Positions 34,889 to 42,981 of a stretch of DNA of 64,000 nucleotides are shown piece after piece; position 1 is the stretch's first letter, and every line of letters starts with the position of its first letter. The position numbers and the translations under genes are program-made. The stretch is from NCBI RefSeq assembly GCF_000023325.1, contig NC_012785.1, positions 1,550,001 through 1,614,000 of the forward strand, read 5' to 3'. The notes under the pieces were generated by a model. The model was not told where the DNA came from, did not search any database, and saw only the letters and a list, made by a program, of their open reading frames with translations. Source of the stretch: Kosmotoga olearia TBF 19.5.1 (lineage in GTDB: Bacteria; Thermotogota; Thermotogae; Petrotogales; Kosmotogaceae).

Positions 34889-35713
34889 TCAGGTGTTGCT
34901 TTCTATCTTCTTGCCTTCCAATTTGCTAATAGCGATGGAAAGCATTGCTCCCAGAACCAAACCTACAGATATCTCAAAGAATCTTGTTTCTTTCCCCGGC
35001 CTCGACAGGAGATCGGGGAAGGAACCTAGCATTAGTCCCATAAGAAAACTGAAAGTCTTTCCTGGCATCTTTTTAAGTAGCATTCTTATGATTCTCGTTA
35101 TGAATATCGTTCCTATGACTATTCCAACTGCTACAAAGAGAAGGATCAACAGGTCAAGGTCGTTAATAGCGGAAATGATCCTTTCATATTCTCCCATTAT
35201 CAGCAGCACAAAAGAGCCACTGAGTCCTGGTAAAATCATCGATGCGGCCCCCACAAACCCTGCCAGCCAATCGTAAAGTAAAAGAGAGATTGAATGGTTT
35301 GAATGAGCAGGATAGCCCGCATTTGGAACGTTTCCCCAGAGCGACAACAAAAGCACTAAAAGTACTCCAGCAACAAGGGAAATAATCTTTTTTGGAGTAA
35401 ACTTTCCGATTCTTATGTATACGCTTGGAATTCCTCCAGCAACAAGCCCGGCGAAAAAACCATATGTTAATGATGGAAAAGTGTCAATGGAGTACTCAAC
35501 CAGGCGGGAAAATGCAAATATCCCGACCGCTATTCCTGCAACAAGTTGAAAGAGAAACAGAAGATCTTTCTTCTTAAATTTCAGTTCAGTCAGAGTTGCA
35601 ATTGAATTCATAAGCCTTCCGTATATTCCACTAACGAGTGCAATTGTTCCACCACTGACACCTGGAATGAGGTTTGCTATCCCCATCAATAAGCCTATCA
35701 AAGAGTTAATCAA
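34889..35713 (-). CDS. DUF368 membrane protein (PopT-type undecaprenyl-phosphate transporter family)
   Basis: A 274-aa protein with about eight membrane helices and an inverted duplicated motif: ANLIPGVSGGTIALVSGIY near the start and ASMILPGLSGSFVLLIMGEY about 150 residues later. DUF368 proteins have been linked to recycling of undecaprenyl phosphate across the membrane, which would fit next to mreB. Start TTG at 35713 is supported by AAGGAGGT 7 nt upstream and by a promoter whose -10 ends at 35735, which would leave an ATG at 35734 at or before the transcript start. Confidence 0.85.
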   Translation of the reverse strand: MINSLIGLLMGIANLIPGVSGGTIALVSGIYGRLMNSIATLTELKFKKKDLLFLFQLVAGIAVGIFAFSRLVEYSIDTFPSLTYGFFAGLVAGGIPSVYIRIGKFTPKKIISLVAGVLLVLLLSLWGNVPNAGYPAHSNHSISLLLYDWLAGFVGAASMILPGLSGSFVLLIMGEYERIISAINDLDLLILLFVAVGIVIGTIFITRIIRMLLKKMPGKTFSFLMGLMLGSFPDLLSRPGKETRFFEISVGLVLGAMLSIAISKLEGKKIESNT

Positions 35714-35734
35714 AAAGGCACCTCCTTCTTGCAT

Positions 35735-35763
35735 ATTTTAACAAAACTACCAGTTTTTGTAAA
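35735..35763 (-). promoter_or_regulatory. Promoter of the DUF368 gene
   Basis: On the minus strand TTTACA (35763-35758), 17 nt, TAAAAT (35740-35735). The transcript would begin near 35728, just before the AAGGAGGT site. Confidence 0.7.
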
Positions 35764-35784
35764 ACCTACTAATAAAGTCGGTAT

Positions 35785-35795
35785 TATGATACAAT
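35785..35795 (+). promoter_or_regulatory. Possible -10 region for the suf operon
   Basis: Overlapping TATGAT (35785) and TACAAT (35790) with no good -35. If used, the suf transcript would carry the whole repeat element 2 as a leader of about 450 nt. Confidence 0.3.
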
Positions 35796-35902
35796 TAGTA
35801 AGGCAAATATCGAGATCCGAGAACCGAGAGACCGAGAGGGCGAGAATCGGTAGTCGCTGCGCGACCGAGGCTCACGACGTTGTCAATTAGCGAAGCGACA
35901 CG

Positions 35903-35979
35903 AACCGCAAGCGGTTGTAACGAACTCCTGCGGAGTTGACTCGAACCACTACGTGGTTGTTCCGAACTGCTTCGCAGTT
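35903..35979 (-). repeat. Phased mini-hairpin array, inverted relative to element 1
   Basis: Stems are AACCGC, AACTCC, AACCAC and AACTGC with their exact complements; on the minus strand the full loops read GCA, GTA and GAA. The AACTGC/GCAGTT unit is the reverse complement of the first hairpin in element 1, showing that the array is flipped while the shared right-hand module is not. Confidence 0.88.
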
Positions 35980-36085
35980 GATAAGCGCTGAGATGAAAAG
36001 AGAGAATAAAAGAACGAAGTTGGATGTTGGAGATCGGAGATTAGATAAAGAGCGGGTATAGGGTCTAGAGTATAGAAAGTTCAAA

Positions 36086-36120
36086 AACTAACAACTATCA
36101 ACTGACAACTGGCAACTGAG
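36086..36120 (+). repeat. AACTNNC heptad tandem array
   Basis: AACT occurs at 36086, 36093, 36100, 36107 and 36114, exactly every 7 nt, followed by AAC, ATC, GAC, GGC and GAG. It shares the AACT core with the hairpin stems. Confidence 0.8.
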
Positions 36121-36253
36121 AAATCGGGTGTAGGGTTTAGAAAAAAAGACGTACAGCGCACAACGTATAACCAACAACGTTTTCACGCGCTAGCGGGCAT
36201 ACCGGATCTCGGTTCTCGAATTCTTGGATCTCGAAAGTATTGGAGGGATTATG

Positions 36254-36997
36254 ATGAGTTTACTCGAGATAAGGAATCTTCGTGCTGGTCTTGTTGAAGA
36301 AAACAAGGAGATTTTGAAAGGTGTAAATTTGAGCGTAAAACAGGGAGAAATCCACGCAATAATGGGACCCAACGGCAGCGGGAAATCCACGCTTGCCAAT
36401 GTAATAATGGGAAATCCAAAGTATAAGGTTATAGATGGAGAGATTCTTTTCGAGGGAGAAAGTATTCTGGATCTTCCCGTAGACGAAAGAGCTAGAAGAG
36501 GTATTTTCCTTTCTTTCCAGTACCCACAGGAGATTCCCGGTATCAGAACGAGAAACTTTCTTATTTCTGTTAAGCAGTTCATGGGTTCTAAAGAACCGAT
36601 GCTGAGGTTAAGTAGAGAGATTGAACGTTTCTCAGCAGAAGTGGCTCTTGATAAAGCTTTTCTGGACAGGTACCTGAACGTTGGGTTTTCTGGCGGGGAG
36701 AAAAAGAAGAGCGAAATCCTTCAGATGGCTTTTCTAAAGCCTAAGCTGGCGATCCTGGATGAAATTGATTCAGGGCTTGATGTTGATGCTTTAAAGACAG
36801 TGGCAGAAGCGATAATGAGGTTTAAAACAGAGGATATGGCAATTATTCTCATAACCCATTATGAAAGGCTTCTTGAATACATAAAGCCCGATGTTGTGCA
36901 CGTTTATGTGGATGGGCGGGTTATTATTAGTGACGGTGCGGAACTTGCCAGAAAAGTGGAAGAAAAGGGATATGGTTTTCTAACGGAAAGGGTTTAG
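36254..36997 (+). CDS. sufC: Fe-S cluster assembly ATPase SufC
   Basis: A 247-aa ABC-type ATPase of the SUF machine. Walker A GPNGSGKST, Q-loop SFQYPQEIPG, signature FSGGEKKKSEILQM and Walker B LAILDEIDSGLDVDAL are all intact. ATG at 36254 is 6 nt after GGAGGG; the ATG one codon earlier is only 3 nt away. First gene of sufC-sufB-sufD-sufS-sufU; its leader contains repeat element 2. Confidence 0.97.
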   Translation: MSLLEIRNLRAGLVEENKEILKGVNLSVKQGEIHAIMGPNGSGKSTLANVIMGNPKYKVIDGEILFEGESILDLPVDERARRGIFLSFQYPQEIPGIRTRNFLISVKQFMGSKEPMLRLSREIERFSAEVALDKAFLDRYLNVGFSGGEKKKSEILQMAFLKPKLAILDEIDSGLDVDALKTVAEAIMRFKTEDMAIILITHYERLLEYIKPDVVHVYVDGRVIISDGAELARKVEEKGYGFLTERV

Positions 36998-37007
36998 AGG
37001 TGGTAGT

Positions 37008-38402
37008 ATGAGCGAGAAAATTCATATAGATGATTCGCGATTTAATTTTCGAACTGATACGAGTTATCAATATAAGAGCGCCCCGGGTTTGAACAAAGAA
37101 ATTATTCGTGATATTTCCCGACATAAAGATGAGCCACACTGGATGTTAGAGAAACGTCTCGAATCGTTGAGAATATTCGAGGAACTTCACGATCCAAATT
37201 TCGGTGTCGATACCAGTTCTCTCGATATCGGGGAAATAATTCCCTATTTGAAACCTGATGCTGGAAAAGAGACCTCATGGGAAGAGGTGCCTGATGAAAT
37301 AAAAGAGACCTTCGAAAAGCTTGGTATTCCTCAGGCCGAAAGGAAAGCCCTTGCTGGAGTTGGAGCCCAGTATGATTCTGAGGTCGTGTATCAGCATATA
37401 AAGAATGAACTCGAGGAAATCGGTGTCATCTTTCTTGATATGGAAACGGCGGTAAAAAAATATCCTGAGCTGGTGAAAAAGTATTTCATGAGGCTGGTCC
37501 CGGCGACAGACCATAAATATGCGGCTTTACACGGAGCTATCTGGAGCGGTGGCTCTTTTGTTTATGTTCCGGAAAATGTCAGAGTTCCGCTCCCTCTACA
37601 GGCGTATTTCAGAATGAATATGGCGGGGACCGGGCAGTTTGAGCACACGCTCATAATCGCTGACAGGGGAAGCGAGTTACACTTCATTGAAGGATGTTCA
37701 GCGCCGCGATACAATGTTCATAATCTTCACGCAGGAATGGTGGAGATATATGTTATGGAGGGTGCCAAGGTCAGATACTCAACAATACAGAACTGGTCGA
37801 AAAACACCTACAACCTCAATACAAAGCGGGCTCTCGTTGAAAAAGATGGCGTGATGGAATGGGTATCCGGTTCTATGGGAAGTATGAAGACCATGCTTTA
37901 TCCGACGACGATACTTAATGGTGAAGGTGCCAGAGCCCAGCATCTTGCTATAACATATGCCGGACCCGGCCAACATATGGATACGGGCTCCAAGGTTGTT
38001 CACCTTGCCCCCAATACCAGTTCAACTGTTGATGCGAGAAGTATAAGTATCGGAGGAGGCTGGGCTTTCTATCGAGGACTCTTATATGTTTCGGAGAATG
38101 CGGAAAGTACCAAAGCCTCCGTACAGTGTACAGCTCTTATGATGGACAATGATTCAAAATCAGATACTGTTCCTATAATAGATGTAAGGACGGATAAGGC
38201 CGATATCGGTCACGAGGCACGGATTGGAAGAATCAGTGAAGATCAGATTTATTACCTGATGACAAGGGGACTTTCTGAGGCCGAAGCGAGAGCCATGATC
38301 GTTCGAGGGTTTATGGAACCGATTACGAGAGAGCTGCCCATTGAATACGCTGTTGAATTGAATCGGCTCATAAATCTTGAAATTGAGAGCAGCATAGGTT
38401 AG
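37008..38402 (+). CDS. sufB: Fe-S cluster assembly scaffold SufB
   Basis: A 464-aa scaffold that builds the cluster with SufC and SufD. The YQYKSAPGLN-KEIIRDIS start, GVGAQYDSEVVYQHI, the beta-helix with EGCSAPRYNVHNLHAG and the C-terminal SISEDQIYYLMTRGLSEAEA-like segment (RISEDQIYYLMTRGLSEAEARAMIVRGF) are typical. GAGGTGG precedes ATG. Gaps to neighbours are 10 and 12 nt. Confidence 0.97.
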   Translation: MSEKIHIDDSRFNFRTDTSYQYKSAPGLNKEIIRDISRHKDEPHWMLEKRLESLRIFEELHDPNFGVDTSSLDIGEIIPYLKPDAGKETSWEEVPDEIKETFEKLGIPQAERKALAGVGAQYDSEVVYQHIKNELEEIGVIFLDMETAVKKYPELVKKYFMRLVPATDHKYAALHGAIWSGGSFVYVPENVRVPLPLQAYFRMNMAGTGQFEHTLIIADRGSELHFIEGCSAPRYNVHNLHAGMVEIYVMEGAKVRYSTIQNWSKNTYNLNTKRALVEKDGVMEWVSGSMGSMKTMLYPTTILNGEGARAQHLAITYAGPGQHMDTGSKVVHLAPNTSSTVDARSISIGGGWAFYRGLLYVSENAESTKASVQCTALMMDNDSKSDTVPIIDVRTDKADIGHEARIGRISEDQIYYLMTRGLSEAEARAMIVRGFMEPITRELPIEYAVELNRLINLEIESSIG

Positions 38403-38414
38403 GAGTGGTGTGCA

Positions 38415-39617
38415 GTGGAAAAGACATTGAACCTCGTCCATAATGAGTTCAAAATGGTCGAACCTGTAATAGAAAGGAAAAGCTTACCAGATTATGACTT
38501 GAGCGTGTTTGAGGTTTCGATAAAAAACACGTCGGAGTATGCGGAGGTTTTTAAACGTAAGAGTTTTGATAAATACCGTAAACTTAAATTTCCCGTATGG
38601 AAGCGTGCTAAGTTAGATGGGTTTAAGCTTCCGGAGTACCCTGAAATGACCGAGCTTGAAATAAATGGTCCGAAGATCTGGAAACCTTTTAACCTCATGG
38701 GTGCTGAGGATTATGAACTTCTGGAAAAGCTAGAATTCCAGGGTTCAGACGAGAAGTTTGTGCTCCTTTCAGATACCTTTTCTTCGTCAGGTGTCATAGT
38801 CAGAACAGAACCCGGAAAATACTACGAGACCCCGCTTGAGGTAAAGCGTTATGGTAAAGCTTCGATAGCTTCCAGCCTTTTTTATGTTTCGAGAGGTTCT
38901 TTTCTGACACTCATAATAAACAATTCTGAAGAAGCGGAATTCGTATCTGAAGCCAGCAGATTTTATATCGAAGATAACGCAAACCTGAACATACTTTTCC
39001 TTCAGAATGATTCTTTAAGGGGATACAACTTCAGTAATAATTTTTATATTTTGGGGGAAAACGCAAAACTCAGGATCTACGATGTTTTGCTTGATGGCAA
39101 TGTATCTGCACCATATCATCTGGTGAAGGTCATCGGGAAAAGGACAGAGGTCAATATTCTGTCAGCATTTTTTGCTTCCGGGGGTATGGTAATCGATGCG
39201 CTGTACACGACGAGGCTTGTCGCCCCGGAATCCACTGCTAAAATTAAGGGTATAGGTGCTGTTGCCGGTGGATCGAAGGTCGTTTTCAGGGGAACGGTTG
39301 ACATAAAAAAAGGTGCGAAGAATTCTTCGGGTGATGAGCACAGTGATGTTATCATTCTTTCAAAAGAAGCGATAGTTCAGGCGATTCCCAGTTTGCTCGT
39401 TGATGAAAATGAAGTCAATGCATCGCACGCAGCCAGTGTTGGAACCATCGATGCAGAAAAGATGTATTATTTGATGTCGAGAGGATTACCAGAAGAGGAG
39501 GCCCTTAAACTCATAGTTATGGGAAGTTTTAATCCTGTCTTAGAAAAGATAGCAGATGAATTTGGTAAAGATTATGCAAGGAGGGTTTACGATGTTATCC
39601 AGGAACGAATTGAATGA
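38415..39617 (+). CDS. sufD: Fe-S cluster assembly protein SufD
   Basis: A 400-aa SufB-like beta-helix protein with the shared C-terminal motif SVGTIDAEKMYYLMSRGLPEEEALKLIVMGSF. The N-terminal half is less conserved, as usual for SufD. GTG start at 38415 has AGGAG 8 nt upstream. The 3' end overlaps the sufS start by 26 nt. Confidence 0.93.
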   Translation: MEKTLNLVHNEFKMVEPVIERKSLPDYDLSVFEVSIKNTSEYAEVFKRKSFDKYRKLKFPVWKRAKLDGFKLPEYPEMTELEINGPKIWKPFNLMGAEDYELLEKLEFQGSDEKFVLLSDTFSSSGVIVRTEPGKYYETPLEVKRYGKASIASSLFYVSRGSFLTLIINNSEEAEFVSEASRFYIEDNANLNILFLQNDSLRGYNFSNNFYILGENAKLRIYDVLLDGNVSAPYHLVKVIGKRTEVNILSAFFASGGMVIDALYTTRLVAPESTAKIKGIGAVAGGSKVVFRGTVDIKKGAKNSSGDEHSDVIILSKEAIVQAIPSLLVDENEVNASHAASVGTIDAEKMYYLMSRGLPEEEALKLIVMGSFNPVLEKIADEFGKDYARRVYDVIQERIE

Positions 39618-40815
39618 TCTTGCGAAAAGCATAAAAAGAGATTTTCCTATATTTGAAATCCATCCGGGGCTTGTATATCTAGATAACGCTGCGACAACTC
39701 AAAAACCAGCCTCTGTAATAGAAAGACAAAGCAGGTTTTATGATCATTCTAACGCTAACGTGCACAGAGCTGTTCATTCCCTGGCCGAGGAGGCAACAGA
39801 CCTGTATGAGCAAGCCAGACAAAGGATAGCCAGCTTCATAAATTCCAGGTCCGAAGAGGTTATCTTCACTCGAGGAACCACGGAATCTATTAATCTTCTT
39901 GCTTATTCTTTTGCTAAATCCGGGATGGTGAAGAGCTTTGTGGTTCCAACATTTGAACATCACAGTAATTATGTTCCATGGCAGCAGATCTCCAAGATAT
40001 TTGGTATCAAGTTTTTACCCTTAAGATTGGATGGATTGGAAGTTCCGTTAGAAAAGATCAAAGAATCGCTAGAAACGTTGAAGGACCCTTTTGTCTTTTC
40101 TATGACGGGGTTAACGAATGCATTGGGCAAAAGGACCCCTTTCGAGGAAATCGTAAAACTCGTACATGAGCATGGCGGTTATTTTATTCTTGATGGTGCT
40201 CAGTTGATTCCACATGAGCCTTTTGATTTTGCCGGAACCGGGGTTGACTTTTTGGCTTTCTCCGGGCACAAGATGCTTGGGCCGATGGGGATTGGAGTCC
40301 TTGTGGGGAAAGAAGAGATACTCAAGCGATTGCCTCCATTTCTTTATGGTGGAGAAATGATCGATAGGGTAGGTATGGAAGATACCAGTTTCGCTCCTTT
40401 GCCGTACAAATTTGAGGCTGGTACGCAGAACGTTGCTGGCGCTATAGTTTTAGCAACAGCAATTGACTATCTTGAAAAATTTGATAGAGAAGAATTAAAG
40501 AACCACATTCAGAACCTTACCGATTATGCCAGAGAAAAAATCTCCTCTATAGACGGCCTCAGGATTTACAGTCCTTCTGATTCACATGGGATCATTAGTT
40601 TCGCTCATGATAATATCCATTCTCATGATCTCGCCGAACTTTTGAGCAGACTTTCCGGGGTTGCCGTAAGAAGTGGGCATCATTGTGCCCAACTTCAATT
40701 AAAGGAACTTGGGGTTGTCTCCCTTTGTAGAGCTTCTTTCTACATTTACAATGTTTTTGAAGATGTTGATAGGCTTGCGGAAGGGATAAGGAAAGCTTTG
40801 AGGTGGTTTGCATGA
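39592..40815 (+). CDS. sufS: Cysteine desulfurase SufS (group II)
   Basis: A 407-aa PLP enzyme that takes sulfur from cysteine for cluster assembly. VYLDNAATTQKPASVI, NVHRAVHSLAEEAT, TRGTTESINLLA, the PLP lysine in FSGHKMLGPMGIGVL (about residue 227) and the persulfide cysteine in SGHHCAQLQL (about residue 365) are present. ATG at 39592 has AAGGAGGG upstream and lies inside sufD; an in-frame start at 39556 lacks such a site. Confidence 0.96.
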   Translation: MLSRNELNDLAKSIKRDFPIFEIHPGLVYLDNAATTQKPASVIERQSRFYDHSNANVHRAVHSLAEEATDLYEQARQRIASFINSRSEEVIFTRGTTESINLLAYSFAKSGMVKSFVVPTFEHHSNYVPWQQISKIFGIKFLPLRLDGLEVPLEKIKESLETLKDPFVFSMTGLTNALGKRTPFEEIVKLVHEHGGYFILDGAQLIPHEPFDFAGTGVDFLAFSGHKMLGPMGIGVLVGKEEILKRLPPFLYGGEMIDRVGMEDTSFAPLPYKFEAGTQNVAGAIVLATAIDYLEKFDREELKNHIQNLTDYAREKISSIDGLRIYSPSDSHGIISFAHDNIHSHDLAELLSRLSGVAVRSGHHCAQLQLKELGVVSLCRASFYIYNVFEDVDRLAEGIRKALRWFA

Positions 40816-41252
40816 GTGTAGAGGATCTTTATTCTGAATTTATTTTATATCATTACAAGAACTCACCTTACAAAGGTGTACTGGAAGACGCAACCAATGA
40901 TGAAGAAGGGAAGAACCTTTCCTGTGGTGATCAGATACATGTTTATGTGAAGTTTAATGACAACAAAATTGAGACAATATCCTTTGATGGGCATGGTTGC
41001 GCCATAAGTATGGCATCGGCTTCAATAATGGCAGAAACCCTTTCGGGAAAATCAGTAGAAGAGGCCAGACTGATCATGGAGGAATTTTTTAAAATGCTGA
41101 AGGGAGAGAATCACAATTTAGATATTCTAGGAGATGCTGCTATCTTTGACAACGTGAAGAGGTTTCCAATGAGAGTTAAATGTGCTTCACTTGCCTGGAG
41201 AACATTAGAGAGAATAATTGACGAAAGGGAACAAAAAAAGGCCGGTGAATAA
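40812..41252 (+). CDS. sufU: SufU-type sulfur-transfer / scaffold protein
   Basis: A 146-aa IscU-like protein that accepts persulfide sulfur from SufS. Zinc/cluster ligands are Cys38 in NLSCGDQ, Cys in GHGCAISMASASIM and Cys in VKCASLAWRTLE; the insertion of about 20 residues between the second and third ligands is the SufU mark. ATGA overlap with sufS. The terminator hairpin includes the stop codon in its loop. Confidence 0.94.
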   Translation: MSVEDLYSEFILYHYKNSPYKGVLEDATNDEEGKNLSCGDQIHVYVKFNDNKIETISFDGHGCAISMASASIMAETLSGKSVEEARLIMEEFFKMLKGENHNLDILGDAAIFDNVKRFPMRVKCASLAWRTLERIIDEREQKKAGE

Positions 41253-41274
41253 CACCGGCTTAATGTCCTTTTTT
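41241..41274 (+). terminator. Terminator at the end of the suf operon
   Basis: A 7-bp stem GCCGGTG/CACCGGC with loop AATAA that includes the sufU stop, then TTAATGTCC and six T. The T run is displaced by about 9 nt, so efficiency may be modest. Confidence 0.65.
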
Positions 41275-41389
41275 CCTGCTGAAGTAACCCCTGCCGTAAT
41301 TATACATTTTTTTTACCGGTAATTTCAACATTTAGTAGAATAATGAAGGAGTTCGATCCCTGTAGAATGAAGTGTTTCATCTGAAATCC

Positions 41390-41418
41390 TTGACTTAAAA
41401 CAATATTTTTAGTATAGT
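41390..41418 (+). promoter_or_regulatory. Promoter of the cold-shock gene
   Basis: TTGACT (41390-41395), 17-nt AT-rich spacer, TATAGT (41413-41418). Transcript start would be near 41425, giving a leader of about 55 nt. Confidence 0.85.
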
Positions 41419-41424
41419 TGAATA

Positions 41425-41478
41425 GTCCGTAAGGACGTAATGCAAGCCCCACAAAAGGGGTGTAACTGAGGAGGAGTA
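41425..41478 (+). promoter_or_regulatory. Structured 5' leader of the cold-shock gene
   Basis: Two small hairpins lie between the predicted start and the ribosome site: GTCC-GTAA-GGAC (41425-41436, GNRA-type loop) and CCCC-ACAAAA-GGGG (41447-41460). GAGGAGGAG follows at 41469. The layout resembles temperature-responsive csp leaders, but sequence alone does not show a switch. Confidence 0.5.
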
Positions 41479-41480
41479 AA

Positions 41481-41684
41481 ATGAAAGGTACAGTCAAGTG
41501 GTTCAGCGGTAAGAAGGGCTACGGCTTTATCACTATGGACGATGGTGGGGATATTTTCGTTCATTTCAGTGCCATTGAAATGGATGGTTACAAGACGCTT
41601 AACGAAGGTCAGAGAGTTGAATTTGAGATTGAAGAAGGCCCGAAAGGTCGTCCACAAGCCGCAAAGGTTAGAGTCATAGAATGA
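41481..41684 (+). CDS. csp: Cold-shock domain protein (CspA family)
   Basis: A 67-aa single OB-fold RNA chaperone. RNP1 KGYGFITM (about residues 13-20) and RNP2 DIFVHFSAI (about 25-33) are intact, with start [13 protein letters not shown]. Own promoter, structured leader and strong terminator make it monocistronic. Confidence 0.97.
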   Translation: MKGTVKWFSGKKGYGFITMDDGGDIFVHFSAIEMDGYKTLNEGQRVEFEIEEGPKGRPQAAKVRVIE

Positions 41685-41701
41685 AACAAAAATCATAAAA
41701 T

Positions 41702-41733
41702 AAGGCGCCTGTTTCGGCGCCTTTCTTTTTTTT
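41702..41733. terminator. Terminator after csp, probably bidirectional
   Basis: An 8-bp stem AAGGCGCC/GGCGCCTT with loop TGTTTC and a long T run on the plus strand. On the minus strand it follows the aminotransferase stop by about 25 nt and has TTATTTTATGATTTTT after the stem. Confidence 0.88.
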
Positions 41734-41757
41734 GTCTCTCTTTTATCTGGTGAATCT

Positions 41758-42948
41758 TTACAAACTGCCCAGGTATTTTTCAAGGCCTAACCTGATTATC
41801 TCACAGGCTTTTCGAAGGTTTTCTGCGGAGAGGACGTAAGCGATTCTTATTTCAGATGCTCCCATTCCCGGAGTCGCGTAAAAGCCTTGTAAAGGAGCGA
41901 CCATAGTGGTTTCTCCACCAACATCAAAATCGGTTAACATCCAGCGCACGAAATCTTCCGAGTTTTTCACGGGTAGTTTTACGGAGATATAAAAAGCTCC
42001 TTCTGGTTTTTGCATTATCACTCCATCTATCTTCGAGAGTTCTTCAAAAACAATATCCCTTCGTTTCTGGTATTCTTCCCTTATGTTGTCGGTGTAATCT
42101 TTACCGAGGTTGAGAAGTCCTATTGTCCCCACCTGTGCCATTGTCGGGGGTGAAAGCCTTGCCTGAGCGAATTTCATGACGGTATTGTACAGTTCTTTGT
42201 TTTTGGTAAGAAAAGTTCCTACACGTGCACCGCAGGCACTGTATCTTTTCGAAATGCTGTCCACAATGATGATTCTTTCGCTCTCATCCAGCGACAAAAC
42301 AGGAACGGTGTTTTTCCCATCAAAAACGAATTCCCTGTACACCTCATCTGTTATAACAAAAAGATCGTGAGCTCTGGCAAAGTCAAGCAGAGCTTCTAGC
42401 TCTTCTCTGGTGTAAACCACACCTGTGGGGTTGGAAGGGTTGGAAAATATTATTCCCCGGGTTTTATTACTCAGAGCTTTTTCGAAGAGCTCTATAGGTG
42501 GTAATCTGTAACCGTCGGTTACGTTGGCACTTACGGGAACAAGTTTTACATTGAGCATACTGGCAAAACCTTTGTAATTGGCGTAGAAAGGCTCTATGAC
42601 AATCAGCTCATCACCTGGATCAGCTATACTTCCTATAGCAAATATAATTGCTTCGCTTCCGCCATTGGTGACTATAATCTCATCCGGGCTGACGTCGATT
42701 CCCCAGGAACGGTAGTATTTTGAGAAAGCTTCTCTGAGGTTGTAGATGCCAGCTGAATGTGAATAGGCGACAACCTCTTCAGAGTGATTGCGAATAGCAT
42801 TGAAGAAAACTTCTGGGGTTGGAATGTCCGGTTGCCCGATGTTGAGATGGTAAACCTTTATTCCTCGCTTTTTTGCGATTTCGGCATAAGGCACAAGCTT
42901 CCTTATGGGCGATGCTGGCATGTTCACACCGCGAGAAGAGATTTTCAT
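41758..42948 (-). CDS. Class I/II PLP aminotransferase
   Basis: A 396-aa aspartate/aromatic-type aminotransferase. VYHLNIGQPDIPTP near the start, VTNGGSEAI, SNPSNPTGVVYTREEL, DEVYREFVFDG and the PLP lysine in VDSISKRYSACGARVG (about residue 235) are present. The amino acid substrate is not clear. ATG at 42948 follows GGAGGG by 7 nt; an in-frame TTG six codons earlier precedes that site. It lies 33 nt after the last vWA gene on the same strand and may be co-transcribed with it. Confidence 0.93.
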   Translation of the reverse strand: MKISSRGVNMPASPIRKLVPYAEIAKKRGIKVYHLNIGQPDIPTPEVFFNAIRNHSEEVVAYSHSAGIYNLREAFSKYYRSWGIDVSPDEIIVTNGGSEAIIFAIGSIADPGDELIVIEPFYANYKGFASMLNVKLVPVSANVTDGYRLPPIELFEKALSNKTRGIIFSNPSNPTGVVYTREELEALLDFARAHDLFVITDEVYREFVFDGKNTVPVLSLDESERIIIVDSISKRYSACGARVGTFLTKNKELYNTVMKFAQARLSPPTMAQVGTIGLLNLGKDYTDNIREEYQKRRDIVFEELSKIDGVIMQKPEGAFYISVKLPVKNSEDFVRWMLTDFDVGGETTMVAPLQGFYATPGMGASEIRIAYVLSAENLRKACEIIRLGLEKYLGSL

Positions 42949-42981
42949 TACTTTCCCTCCATTCAATATTTAATTATTTAA

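Larger units (their letters stand above)
35811..36236. repeat. Mosaic repeat element 2 upstream of sufC
   Basis: The roughly 430-nt non-coding gap before sufC is built like element 1. The left arm is GAGANNC heptads (35812-35850). Mini-hairpins follow at 35853-35865, 35903-35916, 35923-35937, 35944-35958 and 35965-35979; the last three are exactly 21 nt apart and have loops TGC, TAC and TTC, so the GNA loop is on the minus strand. An AACTNNC heptad array spans 36086-36120. Two copies of a 16-mer starting GGGT(A/G)TAGGGT lie at 36054-36069 and 36126-36141. The module 36159-36212 recurs in element 1. A right arm complementary to the left arm ends near 36236. No convincing gene is seen. Confidence 0.85.

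Noticed and set aside
41425-41460. Riboswitch in the csp leader
   Set aside because: Too short and simple for a known metabolite riboswitch class; recorded only as a structured leader.
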